Positions 29,262 through 38,557 are shown, counted from the stretch's first letter. The stretch is DNA of 64,000 nt from Stenotrophomonas maltophilia (GCF_039555535.1 NZ_CP154630.1:1067001-1131000); one strand, 5' to 3'. Program-made: numbers and translations. Notes: generated by a model from the letters alone, not told the origin.

Positions 29262-30323
29262 ATGGCGGGAGCCAAGCGCGGGTGTCTGTTCGTGGTAACG
29301 CTGGTGGTGGTGCTGGCCGCCGTCGTGGCCGGCGTGGGCGCGTGGTTCTTCTACCAGCAGACCCGCTTCGCCGATGCTCCGATCACCCCCACTGCCGAAA
29401 GCGTGGTCATTGCCAGTGGCGATGGCATGAACAGCGTGCTGCGCAAGCTGCGCGACGCGGGTGTGGATGAAGGCCAGGACACCCAATGGCAACTGCTTGC
29501 GCGTCAGCTCGATGCCGCCGGCAAGCTGAAGGTGGGCGAGTACGCGCTCAGTGGGGAGCTGACCCCGCGCGAGCTGCTGCTGCGCATGCGCGCCGGCAAG
29601 GTGCTGCAGCACCGCGTCACCCTCGTGGAGGGTTGGAACATCCGCCAGCTGCGTGCCGCGCTCAAGCGCGCCGAACCGCTGCTGCACACCACCGACAACC
29701 TGGATGACGCCGCGTTGATGCAGCGTCTCGGCTTCGGTGGCCAGCATCCGGAAGGCCGCTTCCTGCCGGAGACCTACGTCTACCAGCGCGGCGACAGCGA
29801 CCTGGACGTGCTCAAGCGCGCCCACGCCGCGATGGAAAAGGCACTGGATGAAGCCTGGGAAAGCCGCGCACCAGATCTGCCGATCAACACGCCCTACGAA
29901 CTGCTGACGATGGCCTCGATCATCGAGAAGGAAACCGCGCTGGCCAGCGAGCGCCCGCAGATTGCCGGCGTGTTCATGCGTCGCCTGAAGATCGGCATGC
30001 GCCTGCAGACCGACCCGACCGTGATCTACGGCATCGGTGCCGCGTATGACGGCAACATCCGCCGCCGCGACCTGACCACCGATACGCCGTACAACACCTA
30101 TACCCGTGCCGGCCTGACCCCGACCCCGATTGCCATGCCCAGCCGCGATGCACTGATGGCCGCCGCGCAACCCGCAGCGGGCGACGCGCTGTACTTCGTC
30201 GCCGTGGGCGATGGCAGTGGCGCACACGTGTTCTCGCCCAGCCTGGACCAGCACAACGCCGCAGTCGCCCGCTACCTGCAGCAGCTGCGCCAGCAACGTA
30301 CCAAGGAGACCTCGGCGCAATGA
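29262..30323 (+). CDS. mltG: Endolytic murein transglycosylase MltG
   Basis: A 353-residue inner-membrane lytic transglycosylase that cuts nascent glycan strands. One N-terminal membrane segment (about 9-31) is followed by a LysM-like part and the YceG catalytic domain, with the active Glu222 in MASIIEKETALASERP. The motifs LQTDPTVIYGIG and TPYNTYTRAGLTPTPIAMP are highly conserved. The stop overlaps the tmk start by 4 nt. Confidence 0.95.
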   Translation: MAGAKRGCLFVVTLVVVLAAVVAGVGAWFFYQQTRFADAPITPTAESVVIASGDGMNSVLRKLRDAGVDEGQDTQWQLLARQLDAAGKLKVGEYALSGELTPRELLLRMRAGKVLQHRVTLVEGWNIRQLRAALKRAEPLLHTTDNLDDAALMQRLGFGGQHPEGRFLPETYVYQRGDSDLDVLKRAHAAMEKALDEAWESRAPDLPINTPYELLTMASIIEKETALASERPQIAGVFMRRLKIGMRLQTDPTVIYGIGAAYDGNIRRRDLTTDTPYNTYTRAGLTPTPIAMPSRDALMAAAQPAAGDALYFVAVGDGSGAHVFSPSLDQHNAAVARYLQQLRQQRTKETSAQ

Positions 30324-30985
30324 GTCCCGCGCTGCTTCGCCACCCGCGTTTCGTCAGCCTGGAAGGCGGCGAGGGCGCAGGCAAGACCACCGCCATCAAC
30401 GCCATCCGTGACTGCCTGCGCAGCCACGGCCACGAGGTGGTGCTGACCCGCGAGCCGGGCGGCACGCCGCTGGCCGAGCGCATCCGCGGCCTGGTGCTGA
30501 AGCCCGATGCCGAGATCGCCGCCGAACCGCTCAGCGCCGAAGCCGAGCTGCTGCTGGTGTTCGCCGCGCGCGCGCAGCATGTGCGCCAGGTGATCCAGCC
30601 GGCACTGCAGCGCGGCGCCTATGTGCTGAGCGATCGCTTCACCGATTCCAGCTACGCCTACCAGGGCGGTGGCCGTGGGCTCGATCCGCAGTGGATTGCC
30701 GATCTGGAGCGCCGCGCGGTCGGCCTGTTGCCGGGCCTGACCCTGCTGCTGGATGTGGACGTGGCCATCGGCCGCGCGCGCGCCAACGGCCGTGACCTGT
30801 GGCCGGACCGCATCGAAAGCGAGCAGGACGATTTCTTCCAGCGCGTGCGCGAAGTATTCCGCGGCCGTGCGCAGCAGGATCCGCAGCGCTTTGCGTTGAT
30901 TGATGCGGGCCAGGAGCAGGAACGCGTGGCGGCCGATGTGGTCGCGCGTGTCGAGCGCTGGCTGCAGGAAGGGGAGGGCGCATGA
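30320..30985 (+). CDS. tmk: Thymidylate kinase
   Basis: Phosphorylates dTMP to dTDP; 221 residues. The P-loop LEGGEGAGKTT (14-24), the TREPGGTPLAERIR motif and the DRFTDSSYAYQGGGRGL segment are all present. It overlaps mltG and holB by 4 nt each. Confidence 0.96.
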   Translation: MSPALLRHPRFVSLEGGEGAGKTTAINAIRDCLRSHGHEVVLTREPGGTPLAERIRGLVLKPDAEIAAEPLSAEAELLLVFAARAQHVRQVIQPALQRGAYVLSDRFTDSSYAYQGGGRGLDPQWIADLERRAVGLLPGLTLLLDVDVAIGRARANGRDLWPDRIESEQDDFFQRVREVFRGRAQQDPQRFALIDAGQEQERVAADVVARVERWLQEGEGA

Positions 30986-31938
30986 GCACGTTCTCGCCCT
31001 GGCAGCAGCGCGCGTTCGACCAGACCGTGGCCGCGCTCGATGCCGGTCGCCTCGGTCATGGCCTGCTGATCTGCGGGCCGGCCGGGCTGGGCAAGCGTGA
31101 GGTGGCGCTGGCATTGGCCGACCACGTGCTGGCCCGCGGTGACGCCGCGCATGCCACGCGCACGCGTCAGCTGATCGCCGCGGGTACCCATCCGGACCTG
31201 CAGCTGGTCAGCTTCATCCCGAACAAGAGCGGCGACAAGCTGCGCACCGAGATCGTCATCGAGCAGGTGCGCGAGATCACCGACAAGCTGGCGCTGACCC
31301 CGCAGTACGGCGTGGCGCAGGTGGTGATCGTCGACCCGGCCGATGCGATCAACCGTTCGGCCGCCAATGCGCTGCTGAAGACCTTGGAAGAGCCGCAGCC
31401 GGGCCGCTACCTGTGGCTGATCAGCAGCGATCCGGCGCGCCTGCCGCAGACCATCCGCAGCCGCTGCCAGCGCCTGGAGTTCAAGCTGCCGCCGCAGCAC
31501 GAGGCGCTGGCCTGGCTGCAGCAGCAGGGCCATAGCGAGGCCTCGGCGCGCGAAGCGCTGGAGGCTGCACGCGGCCATCCCGGCCAGGCCGACAACTGGC
31601 TGCGCGAAGATGGCCTGAGCCTGCGCCGCGAAGTGGGTCGCGAGCTGGAACAGCTGTCCGCCGGCAAGACCGGTGCGGTGGAGCTGGCGCAGAAGTGGTG
31701 TGGTGACGACAACGCAGCGCTGCGCCTGCGCTTTGCCGCCGACCTGGCGCTGGCCCAGGCCAGCACCGATGCCTTGACCACGCCGGAGCGATTGCACAAG
31801 CTTGCAGCCTGGTTCGATGCGGCCAACCGCACCCGCGACCTGCTGCGCACCACGGTGCGTGCAGACCTTGCGGTGGTCGAGTTGCTGCTGGCCTGGAACA
31901 AGGTGAACGAGCGGCCTGCCGCAAGGGGAAATCGATGA
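30982..31938 (+). CDS. holB: DNA polymerase III subunit delta'
   Basis: Clamp-loader delta' subunit, 318 residues. The P-loop-like CGPAGLGKRE, the sensor region ANALLKTLEEP and the arginine-finger SRCQR motif are visible. The zinc-binding Cys cluster known in E. coli delta' is absent: the equivalent stretch (ATRTRQLIAAGTHPD) has no Cys. The tmk-holB-pilZ order is conserved in gammaproteobacteria. ATGA overlaps occur on both sides. Confidence 0.94.
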   Translation: MSTFSPWQQRAFDQTVAALDAGRLGHGLLICGPAGLGKREVALALADHVLARGDAAHATRTRQLIAAGTHPDLQLVSFIPNKSGDKLRTEIVIEQVREITDKLALTPQYGVAQVVIVDPADAINRSAANALLKTLEEPQPGRYLWLISSDPARLPQTIRSRCQRLEFKLPPQHEALAWLQQQGHSEASAREALEAARGHPGQADNWLREDGLSLRREVGRELEQLSAGKTGAVELAQKWCGDDNAALRLRFAADLALAQASTDALTTPERLHKLAAWFDAANRTRDLLRTTVRADLAVVELLLAWNKVNERPAARGNR

Positions 31939-32288
31939 GTGCCAGCAACGCCCGCCAGGGCATCCTGTCCCTGGCCGTGAAGGACAAAGCCGCGCTGTAC
32001 AGCGCGTACATGCCGTTCGTGAAGAACGGCGGCATCTTCGTGCCCACGCCCAAGCGTTACTTCCTGGGCGACGAAGTGTTCCTGCTGCTGACCCTGCCCG
32101 ATTCCAGCGAGCGCCTGCCGGTGGCTGGCAAGGTGATCTGGGTGACCCCGGCCGGCGCGCAGGGCAACCGCACCGCCGGCATCGGCGTGCAGCTGGCCGA
32201 GGGTGCCGAAGGCGAGGGCGTACGCCACAAGATCGAGACCCTGCTGGCCGGCCTGACCGGCTCGGACAAGCCGACTCATACGATGTGA
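31935..32288 (+). CDS. pilZ: PilZ domain protein (type IV pilus assembly)
   Basis: A 117-residue PilZ-domain protein encoded next to holB, matching the founding PilZ group needed for type IV pilus biogenesis. N-terminus QGILSLAVKDKAALYSAYMP and GGIFVPTPKRYFLGDEVFLLL are typical. The RxxxR c-di-GMP-binding motif is not evident, in keeping with the non-binding Xanthomonas orthologue known to contact PilB and FimX. Translationally coupled to holB. Confidence 0.9.
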   Translation: MSASNARQGILSLAVKDKAALYSAYMPFVKNGGIFVPTPKRYFLGDEVFLLLTLPDSSERLPVAGKVIWVTPAGAQGNRTAGIGVQLAEGAEGEGVRHKIETLLAGLTGSDKPTHTM

Positions 32289-32400
32289 TGTAGCGCCGGG
32301 CCATGCCCCGCGGCGACCTCGAAACACCCGTGAACACGAATGTGAAAAACTGTTGACGGCCTCTGAAAAGCCCCTATAATGAGCGGCTCAGCAACACACC

Positions 32401-32475
32401 GGGCGGTTAGCTCAGCGGTAGAGCATTGCCTTCACACGGCAAGGGTCACAGGTTCGATCCCTGTACCGCCCACCA
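32401..32475 (+). tRNA. tRNA-Val(CAC)
   Basis: A 75-nt tRNA with a 7-bp acceptor stem (GGGCGGT/ACCGCCC), encoded CCA, anticodon loop TTCACAC giving anticodon CAC and T-loop GGTTCGATCC. Its 3' 47 nt are the left attachment site of an integrated element. Confidence 0.96.
32429..32475 (+). repeat. Left attachment site (attL) within tRNA-Val
   Basis: A 47-bp stretch covering the anticodon arm to the CCA end, identical to 42335-42381. Flanking bases differ on both sides at both copies, which fixes the length at 47. Confidence 0.92.
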
Positions 32476-32507
32476 AGTAAATCCCTGATTTTTCAGGTGA
32501 CATGAAG

Positions 32508-32531
32508 AAGCCGGCCTTGAGCCGGCTTTTT
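32508..32531 (+). terminator. Terminator after tRNA-Val, supplied by the element
   Basis: Stem AAGCCGGC/GCCGGCTT with a 5-nt loop and a T-run, 33 nt after the tRNA. Because it lies inside attL, it belongs to the element and replaces the chromosomal terminator now displaced to 42404. Confidence 0.85.
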
Positions 32532-32552
32532 CGTAACTGCAGGGTAACAGCA
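32532..32552 (+). repeat. Left arm-type repeat (partner at 42220-42240)
   Basis: A 21-bp sequence (CGTAACTGCAGGGTAACAGC plus A) matching 42220-42240 with one difference. Each contains two GTAAC motifs 11 bp apart. Position about 57 nt inside attL suggests an integrase arm-binding site (inference). Confidence 0.55.
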
Positions 32553-32581
32553 CGCCGCTTTCTTCATCCCAAGGAGGTCAT

Positions 32582-32803
32582 ATGAAGCTTTCTCTGCGTA
32601 CGGTACGTATCCAACCAGCCACCGAAGGCGAAGATTCCCCTTCGATCGGTGCGGAGCTGACCATCCTCTTTCCCAATGCTGGGGATAATGTCCTGATTGC
32701 GGGCTCTATCGGAGTCACCTTCTCTCACCCGGCACCGGAAACGCTGACATTTGCAGAGATCGAGCCGCTGGCTGTCGCAGAGGTCCTCGCTGCTCTCGGC
32801 TGA
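32582..32803 (+). CDS. Unknown 73-residue protein
   Basis: A small protein starting MKLSLRTVRIQPATEGED with a perfect AAGGAGGT ribosome-binding site 4-5 nt before the ATG, so it is very probably expressed. It is acidic and beta/alpha in character with no Cys and no membrane segment. It lies at the left edge of the element, convergent with the tape-measure gene, the position of cargo genes in many phages. I do not recognise the family. Confidence 0.6.
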   Translation: MKLSLRTVRIQPATEGEDSPSIGAELTILFPNAGDNVLIAGSIGVTFSHPAPETLTFAEIEPLAVAEVLAALG

Positions 32804-32812
32804 TTTCCATAG

Positions 32813-35800
32813 CTATCGCGCGTTGAGGGACAACCTCAGCGCGCTGCTGCTGGCTGTCGCCGCTGTCTTGTTGCTGGCGACCTCGATCCGGTCCAACCGA
32901 TCCACCACCTGAGCGAGCAGAGCATTGCTCTGCTGCACCGCCGCCGTGGTCGCGGCCTGCGCCTTGTTGTCCACCACCAGGTCAAACACAGCGCGCGCGA
33001 AATTGTCCGGCAGCGCCTCGATGGTGTCGGCCAGCTCGCCCATGCCGACGCCGCCCTTGTCCAGGTCACCCACCTTCATGCCGTCGATCAGGCCCGTCAC
33101 CTGCCCGTAGAGGCTGTTGTAGTCCTGGCCGCTGGCGTAGAGGTTCCGACCGAAGCCCAGCGCCGCCTGTGCGGCCGCCTGCGCCGCGCTGCTGTCGCCG
33201 CCCGCTACCGCCCGCTCCAGCTCCTGCATGGTCTTCTGCAACTTCTCCTGATCGGTCAACGGCGACAGGTCGCTTACAGATAGGCCATAGCTAATGGCTT
33301 TCTTGTCCTTGTCGATCTGCGCTTGCAGCTTGCCCATGTTGGTGGCGCGCAGTGCCTCGATCTTGGCCAGGTCCTCAGCGCGCGCGCCGGACAGTCCCAG
33401 CGCCTTGGCGTAGTCGTTGGCCGACTTCACCTGTTGGCGGTAGGTGCGCTCGATGCTCAGGGCCTGCTGCTGGTAGGCGGTCAGGTCGCCAGTGAGCAGC
33501 TGCGTCGACACGTCGGCCATCAGGGTGGAGTAGTTGCCCAGCAGGCCCGACACCTTGCTGATCTGCGTGGCCAGGTCCGTACCGGCAACGCCGGCCAAGT
33601 CCTGAAAATAGTCCACCGCCTTGTTCACCTTGTCGATCTCCAGGCCGTTGAGTGCCCGGCCCAGCTCGTCGGCGTTGCCCACCGCCAGTTCGATGGATGC
33701 TCCCAGCGCCGCGAACACGTCCGCCGAGTCGAAGTAGCCATCCAACTGCCCACCGAAGCCCGCCGCCCGCACGGCCTCCGTGTAGAGCCGATCCTGCATG
33801 CCGACGAGGTAGGACTCCAGCTGCTGCTGGGCCTCGGCCGAATCCGCCGACAACGACAGTTTGCCCAGGCTTACCTTGACCCCGGCCAGCTGCTTGCTCA
33901 GGTCCACGCCCAGCTGCTTGGCCAAGTCAGTGGTTGCGCCCCGGATCTGCCGAGCCGCCATGTCGAACGTGCGATCGATGCCCGGATCCAGCGCGCCATA
34001 CTGGGTCCACTTCTTGTCAGAGCGGAACCAGCCGCCCTTTTGCTTCACGTCCGCGTAGCTCTGGCCGTCCAGTCCACCGAAGCCGTAATCGCCCGTGATG
34101 CCCTGGCCGGTGATCTTGGGCGCACTGCGCCCGAACGCCTTGCCCATCAGCGAGCTGCCGGAGAAGATCGCCGCCGTCTTTCGGTTCATGCCCAGCGCGC
34201 GCCCGATCACGTCCAGCGACATGCTGTCGAGCATGACCGGCGTCAGCAGTCCACCGGATGCGAAGTGGCCGCGTTTCAGTAGGTCGAACTTGTCCTGGTT
34301 CTCCAGTCCGAAGCCCTCCTTGTACGCGCTGCCGGCCATCTGCATACCCATCGCGATCAGCGCCGCATAGGGAGCAAACGCGGCCACAGCGCCGAGCGCA
34401 CCGGTAGCCGCTCCTGCGGCACCGGCCCCACCGGCAGCGGCCGTGCCACCGCCCGTCAGTGCAGCTACGTTGTTGCCGAAGCCCATCATGGTGTTCGGGC
34501 CGAAGCCACCCGCCGCGGCTGCGGCGCCAGGGGTGAACCCGATAGCGCTCTGGCCCTTCGATAGCAGGCTGGCGATGTTGCCGGCGTTCTGGCCGCCTGC
34601 GGCAGTGCCGTTGCCGGCGAAGATCCCCAGGATGCTGTTGAGGCTCAACCCGTTGCCGCTGCCGAGGCCATTGATGCCGTCCATGATGCGGGTCTGAATC
34701 GGGATCACCAGCTTCTGCTCCAGCAGCTGGCGCGCAATGTCGCGCAACCCCTGCTTGGCAATGTCCTTCATGTCGTCCCACATGCCGGACCAATCGCGCA
34801 GGCCGTCCGCGACGAAGTTGGCCATAGCGTCGGCCGTGTCGCTGACCAGGTAAGTGCCCACGTCGGCCCACTGCTGAAGGCTGGCGGCGTACTTGTCCGC
34901 GTCGATGCTGGCCTGTGCCGCAGCGCGCGCCTGTGCCATGAGTGAGGCGCTGAGGTCGGCGGTGATACCCGCGCCGGCCGCGTTCGCCTCGTTGATGGCC
35001 TCCTGCATGTCGCGCTGGTTCTGCATTTCACGGCGTGCGCGCTCCCGCGCTGGCCCGATGAGGCGAATCATGTCCAGCTCGCCGCTCATGGTGTCCAGCA
35101 GCGCCTGCGGCGCCCGCTTGCGCTTGTCCAGCTCGGCGGTGGTGGTGGCCAGCTGTGCCGCTGACTCCTTTTCCAGCGTGTTGAAGGCAGCGCGCGTGAT
35201 GTTGCCGGCGGCCAGCTCCTTGTTCAGCTCGGCCAGGCGCTGCTTGTGCTTCTGCTCGGCCTCGGCCAGCGGGCCGGCCATTGTGGCGGCGGCCATGTCC
35301 GCCTCGGCGGCGTACCGCCGCAGCGATTCTGCCTGGCGGTCGACCGTGGAGCCGCTCGTCCTGCTATCGGGGCCCAGCTTTGGCGGCTCGTAGGGCTTAG
35401 GCTTGCCCGGGATGCCGGCGGTGGTGTCCACGGTGGCGGTCACGCCCCGGAAGGGGAACGCGGCGATTAGCGCGTCCACCTCTGCCAGCTCGCCCTGCAC
35501 CTTCTTCTTGGCGTCATCGCTGAAGATGCCCTTCCAGTTCTTCAGGCTGTCACCCAGCGCGCCGCGCCGCGCCTGAAGGCTCTCCAGCGAATCGGTGTTG
35601 CTAACGGGCATGAAGCCCTTCGATTTGAGCCACCCGGTGTAACTGACCACCAACTGCCCGAAACCTGCGGCGGCATCCAGAGCTGCCTGGCCGAACGCCA
35701 TGACTCCATTGGTGGCCGTGTGCATGGCCTCCTGCGCCTTCGGGTCATGCAGCAGCTTGTTCAGTTCGGTCAGGGCCGGGATCACGCCCTCGGCTACCTG

Positions 35801-36514
35801 AACCTTGACGCCCATGAAAGCGAGGTCCGCTTCCTGCGTTACCCGGCGCAGGTCGATCATCGCCTTGGTGGTGTCGTCGCTGATGATCGCGCCGGCTGCC
35901 TCCGCCGCGTTGGCCATGCGGTTCAACTCGGCGCTGTTGTTGCGCAGCAGTGGAATCAGCATCGCCGAGTCGCTGGCGATGGCCTCCATGTAGAAGGTCA
36001 GCTCAGTCTGCGACAGATTGGCCCGTTCGAGGCTCTTGAAGTACAGCCCGAGCGCGTCCGGGCCAGATAGCTTGCGCATCTGCTCGGCTGTGACGCCGGC
36101 GCCCTTGGCGATGTTGTTGAAGAAGTCGGCCATGGAGCCACCACCCGTTTGGATGTAGTCGCCGATCTTGTCCTGCACATCCTTGAGGATATCGGCCAGC
36201 TTCTCGTGGCTGATCCCTACGGTGTTGGCGGCTGCGGCCATCCGCTGGAACTGCTGCGAGGTGGTGCCCGACAGCTGGCCGAACCTCTCGTATTGCACCG
36301 CGAGGTCGCCAACCTGGCGCGTCCACATGACCACAGCTGTGCCGGCGGCGGCCGCTGCCGTGCCGAGCGCGGTGCCGACTGCTGTGGCCAAGCCAGACAT
36401 GGTTTGCTGGATCGCAGCGGAGCGCTTGGCAGCGACGTGTTCAGCCTTTGTCATCCCCTGCTCGAATGAGCCGGACTTCATCAGCAGGTCGACGGTGAGG
36501 GTATAGAGGCTCAT
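32813..36514 (-). CDS. Phage tail tape-measure protein (lambda gpH type)
   Basis: A 1233-residue protein that would set tail length in a long non-contractile tail. The start is set at MSLYTLTVDLLMKSGSFEQG (36514), a typical tape-measure N-terminus; the frame upstream is read through a repeated non-structural segment. Long helical and coiled regions, an Ala/Gly-rich hydrophobic stretch (about residues 660-760, AAAAGGFGPNTMMGFGNNVA region) and a C-terminus ending in coiled coil are visible. None of the other tail genes normally beside it is present; the neighbour is a capsid gene. Intact in frame, which argues against long decay. Confidence 0.85.
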   Translation of the reverse strand: MSLYTLTVDLLMKSGSFEQGMTKAEHVAAKRSAAIQQTMSGLATAVGTALGTAAAAAGTAVVMWTRQVGDLAVQYERFGQLSGTTSQQFQRMAAAANTVGISHEKLADILKDVQDKIGDYIQTGGGSMADFFNNIAKGAGVTAEQMRKLSGPDALGLYFKSLERANLSQTELTFYMEAIASDSAMLIPLLRNNSAELNRMANAAEAAGAIISDDTTKAMIDLRRVTQEADLAFMGVKVQVAEGVIPALTELNKLLHDPKAQEAMHTATNGVMAFGQAALDAAAGFGQLVVSYTGWLKSKGFMPVSNTDSLESLQARRGALGDSLKNWKGIFSDDAKKKVQGELAEVDALIAAFPFRGVTATVDTTAGIPGKPKPYEPPKLGPDSRTSGSTVDRQAESLRRYAAEADMAAATMAGPLAEAEQKHKQRLAELNKELAAGNITRAAFNTLEKESAAQLATTTAELDKRKRAPQALLDTMSGELDMIRLIGPARERARREMQNQRDMQEAINEANAAGAGITADLSASLMAQARAAAQASIDADKYAASLQQWADVGTYLVSDTADAMANFVADGLRDWSGMWDDMKDIAKQGLRDIARQLLEQKLVIPIQTRIMDGINGLGSGNGLSLNSILGIFAGNGTAAGGQNAGNIASLLSKGQSAIGFTPGAAAAAGGFGPNTMMGFGNNVAALTGGGTAAAGGAGAAGAATGALGAVAAFAPYAALIAMGMQMAGSAYKEGFGLENQDKFDLLKRGHFASGGLLTPVMLDSMSLDVIGRALGMNRKTAAIFSGSSLMGKAFGRSAPKITGQGITGDYGFGGLDGQSYADVKQKGGWFRSDKKWTQYGALDPGIDRTFDMAARQIRGATTDLAKQLGVDLSKQLAGVKVSLGKLSLSADSAEAQQQLESYLVGMQDRLYTEAVRAAGFGGQLDGYFDSADVFAALGASIELAVGNADELGRALNGLEIDKVNKAVDYFQDLAGVAGTDLATQISKVSGLLGNYSTLMADVSTQLLTGDLTAYQQQALSIERTYRQQVKSANDYAKALGLSGARAEDLAKIEALRATNMGKLQAQIDKDKKAISYGLSVSDLSPLTDQEKLQKTMQELERAVAGGDSSAAQAAAQAALGFGRNLYASGQDYNSLYGQVTGLIDGMKVGDLDKGGVGMGELADTIEALPDNFARAVFDLVVDNKAQAATTAAVQQSNALLAQVVDRLDRIEVASNKTAATASSSALRLSLNAR

Positions 36515-36529
36515 GGGTATCCCGGCCTG

Positions 36530-36610
36530 AAATTTGAATTCTGTGGAAGCGCGAAGAAAAGGGGGCGCGCGTGTCGAGGGGGGAGGCCCTTCAAGTTTCG
36601 ACCTCCCCCC
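36530..36610 (-). repeat. Copy 1 of an about 80-bp repeat (partner 38440-38520)
   Basis: On the minus strand both copies could encode TRAPPFLRAS followed by (A/T)EF(E/K)F, and DNA identity is high over about 80 bp. Copy 1 lies 15-100 nt upstream of the tape-measure start. A further shared GTTGCCTGGTC word follows at 36614 and 38398. Confidence 0.75.
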
Positions 36611-36704
36611 TCCCGTTGCCTGGTCACGAGCTGAGGACGCGCATCGCGCTGGCGCCGCCCAGGCTGCCGGTGTTGTCAGGGGCACCGCCGGCTGGCCCCG
36701 CCCT

Positions 36705-38135
36705 TTACTCGGTGTCCGTCACGCCTTCGATGACGGTGAACGCCTTGGGGTAGGCCGATGCCACGTCCAGACGGGTGTGGCAGATGAAACCAACCTCGCC
36801 AGTCTCGGCATACAGCTCCTTCAGCAGCTGGATCGACACGGACTCGCGCATGTAGATGGTGAACATCTGGAAACCGCCCACGTAGATGGCGGCCGCGTTG
36901 GTGGCGGTGCCCACATCCTCGTTGGTCGGGATCTGGCTGGTCGTGAGGAACTTCCAGTTGCTCAGGGCTTCCGGCCGGCGCAGCGGCTGGCCAGTGGTGT
37001 CCACCAGCAGGCTCATGGTTTCGTCTTCGCGCGGCGACAGAATGGCCACGTCCGGCACCGGAGCGTTGGCCTCGGTGATGAGGCGACGGGCGCGGATGAA
37101 CTGACGCCAGTCGGTGATCGGCGCCCCGTTGGTGCCCATCGGCAGCTTGTTGATACCCGGGATGTTGCGCAGGCCGCGAATCTCCGGCTCGGTGCCGCTG
37201 CCCATCAGGGACGCGCGGTCGATCTCCTTGGCGAACGCTTGGGCAATGGCCGTGCGGAGCGCAGCGTCCAGGCCGCCCAGCGAATCGGCCAGCAGCTCGC
37301 GAGAGATCTTGAAGCGGAACGCCAGGCTGCGCGGGGTGACCTTGACCGCGCGGAACGCCGGCTCGCTCTCAGCCACCTGGCCGTGTTCCTGGCGCCAGGC
37401 TGGGGTGGGGATGGTGTCCACTGCCGCGATGCTGAAGGAGCTTGCCGAGGTATCCAGCACGGCGACGTTGGCGCCTGCGCTGAGAACGGACGAGGCGGGC
37501 ACCAGGGCGTTGAGGATGCCCGGCATCAGCACGGTCGGCACGGTGTAGCCGCCTGCGGTGTTCGTGCCTTCGCTCAGAGCAGCGCGTACACCGTCGCTGG
37601 TGCGCATGTTGGCAACGCCGCGGATGAAGTCCGACAGGCTCACCTGGTCATCGCCATTGTTGAAGCCGCCGCCGTCCGGGCGCATCGCATTCAGGCGCCG
37701 CGCGATGGTTGCCTGGTTCTGCAGGTCAGATGCGGTGAGCAGCGTGCCGATCTGGCGGCCTTCGGTGTCGCGCAGGCGCTCGCCCTCGCTCATGGTGCCC
37801 AGCGCGTTGGCTGCGGTCAGGTCCATCTGTTCCTGATGATCCATGCCCGCGCTGATCAAGCTGATCGCGTTGTTGATGTACTCCAACGCGTCCATCACGC
37901 CGTCGGTGAGGTTTTCGTCCTTCTCCCTGGCGTGGGTCGTCAGCGCATTGGACGCACGGCGCAAGCTGTTGCGATAGGCCAGTGCTTCAGCGCGCGGCAA
38001 CTGGTCCAGCGGCTTGTCGGTAGTCGGTTCTTCGATGGTGACGCCGAGTTTGCCGAGCTCCGCGCGTGCCGAGAATGCGGCTTTGCGGTTGGCGTGGCGG
38101 TCGCGCATCTGCTGGAAATCGTTGTGGTGAGGCAT
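36705..38135 (-). CDS. HK97-fold phage major capsid protein
   Basis: A 476-residue major capsid protein. Residues about 1-150 form a charged helical delta/scaffold-like region, followed by the HK97 core: GGYTVPTVLMPGILNAL (N-arm/E-loop start), KISRELLADS near the spine helix, MGSGTEPEIRGLRNIPGIN and the P-domain segment. The start ATG 38135 has an AGGGA site upstream; the ORF extends further without capsid content. No prohead protease or portal gene adjoins it, although HK97-type capsids normally need both. It is the only head gene in the element. Confidence 0.88.
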   Translation of the reverse strand: MPHHNDFQQMRDRHANRKAAFSARAELGKLGVTIEEPTTDKPLDQLPRAEALAYRNSLRRASNALTTHAREKDENLTDGVMDALEYINNAISLISAGMDHQEQMDLTAANALGTMSEGERLRDTEGRQIGTLLTASDLQNQATIARRLNAMRPDGGGFNNGDDQVSLSDFIRGVANMRTSDGVRAALSEGTNTAGGYTVPTVLMPGILNALVPASSVLSAGANVAVLDTSASSFSIAAVDTIPTPAWRQEHGQVAESEPAFRAVKVTPRSLAFRFKISRELLADSLGGLDAALRTAIAQAFAKEIDRASLMGSGTEPEIRGLRNIPGINKLPMGTNGAPITDWRQFIRARRLITEANAPVPDVAILSPREDETMSLLVDTTGQPLRRPEALSNWKFLTTSQIPTNEDVGTATNAAAIYVGGFQMFTIYMRESVSIQLLKELYAETGEVGFICHTRLDVASAYPKAFTVIEGVTDTE

Positions 38136-38319
38136 TGGGTGGTCCCTATGTGGGGTCCAGAAACGCACAAGCGCGCCCGGACCATGGTGAAGTGGTCTCA
38201 GAGCGCGCTTTGGCGTTGCCTCTGCCGCAGTGTCGGCCCAGTGTCAGGTTTGCCCGTGGGGCAGTCTGTCTTGGACGCGCTCAGTTTATCGCTGTTGTTG
38301 CTTGGCGATGCCTGTTTCG

Positions 38320-38529
38320 TTACGCGGAACTCAGCGCGCGCCGAATTCGATGTGCCTTCTGTCTGCACGCATCGGTGCAGTAGCGCCGTGGTCGGCCGGT
38401 TGCCTGGTCGCGGAGCGGTCCACCACAGACCTCGCACCGAAATTCAAATTCTGCGGAAGCGCGTAGAAAGGGGGGCGCGCGTGTCGGGCTGGCAGGCGCT
38501 TCAACTTTCCGTCTCCCCCTATGGTCCAT
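38320..38529 (-). CDS. Small zinc-finger-like protein (uncertain)
   Basis: Encodes about 69 residues from MDHRGRRKVEAP, ending in a Cys-rich module: CEVCGGPL then RRYCTDACRQKAHRIRR, a C2-C2 treble-clef-like arrangement seen in small phage proteins. The frame continues upstream through the 9-bp repeat array to 38697, where it would add a Cys-Thr-rich tract; that part looks like translated repeat DNA. No good RBS is seen, so both coding status and start are uncertain. Confidence 0.45.
   Translation of the reverse strand: MDHRGRRKVEAPASPTRAPPFLRASAEFEFRCEVCGGPLRDQATGRPRRYCTDACRQKAHRIRRALSSA
38440..38520 (-). repeat. Copy 2 of the about 80-bp repeat (partner 36530-36610)
   Basis: Shares the AGCGCG-AGAAA-GGGGGCGCGCGTGTCG core with copy 1. 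It lies within the small zinc-finger-like frame upstream of the capsid gene. Confidence 0.75.
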
Positions 38530-38557
38530 GTCGATCACCGTATGGCTGGTGGTGAAC

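Noticed and set aside
38198..38437. 79-residue frame between capsid and zinc-finger-like gene
   Set aside because: Out of frame with the Cys-rich gene it overlaps; no RBS or motif.
36534..38555. 673-residue plus-strand frame opposite the capsid gene
   Set aside because: Shadow of the capsid gene and repeats; composition is unlike a protein.
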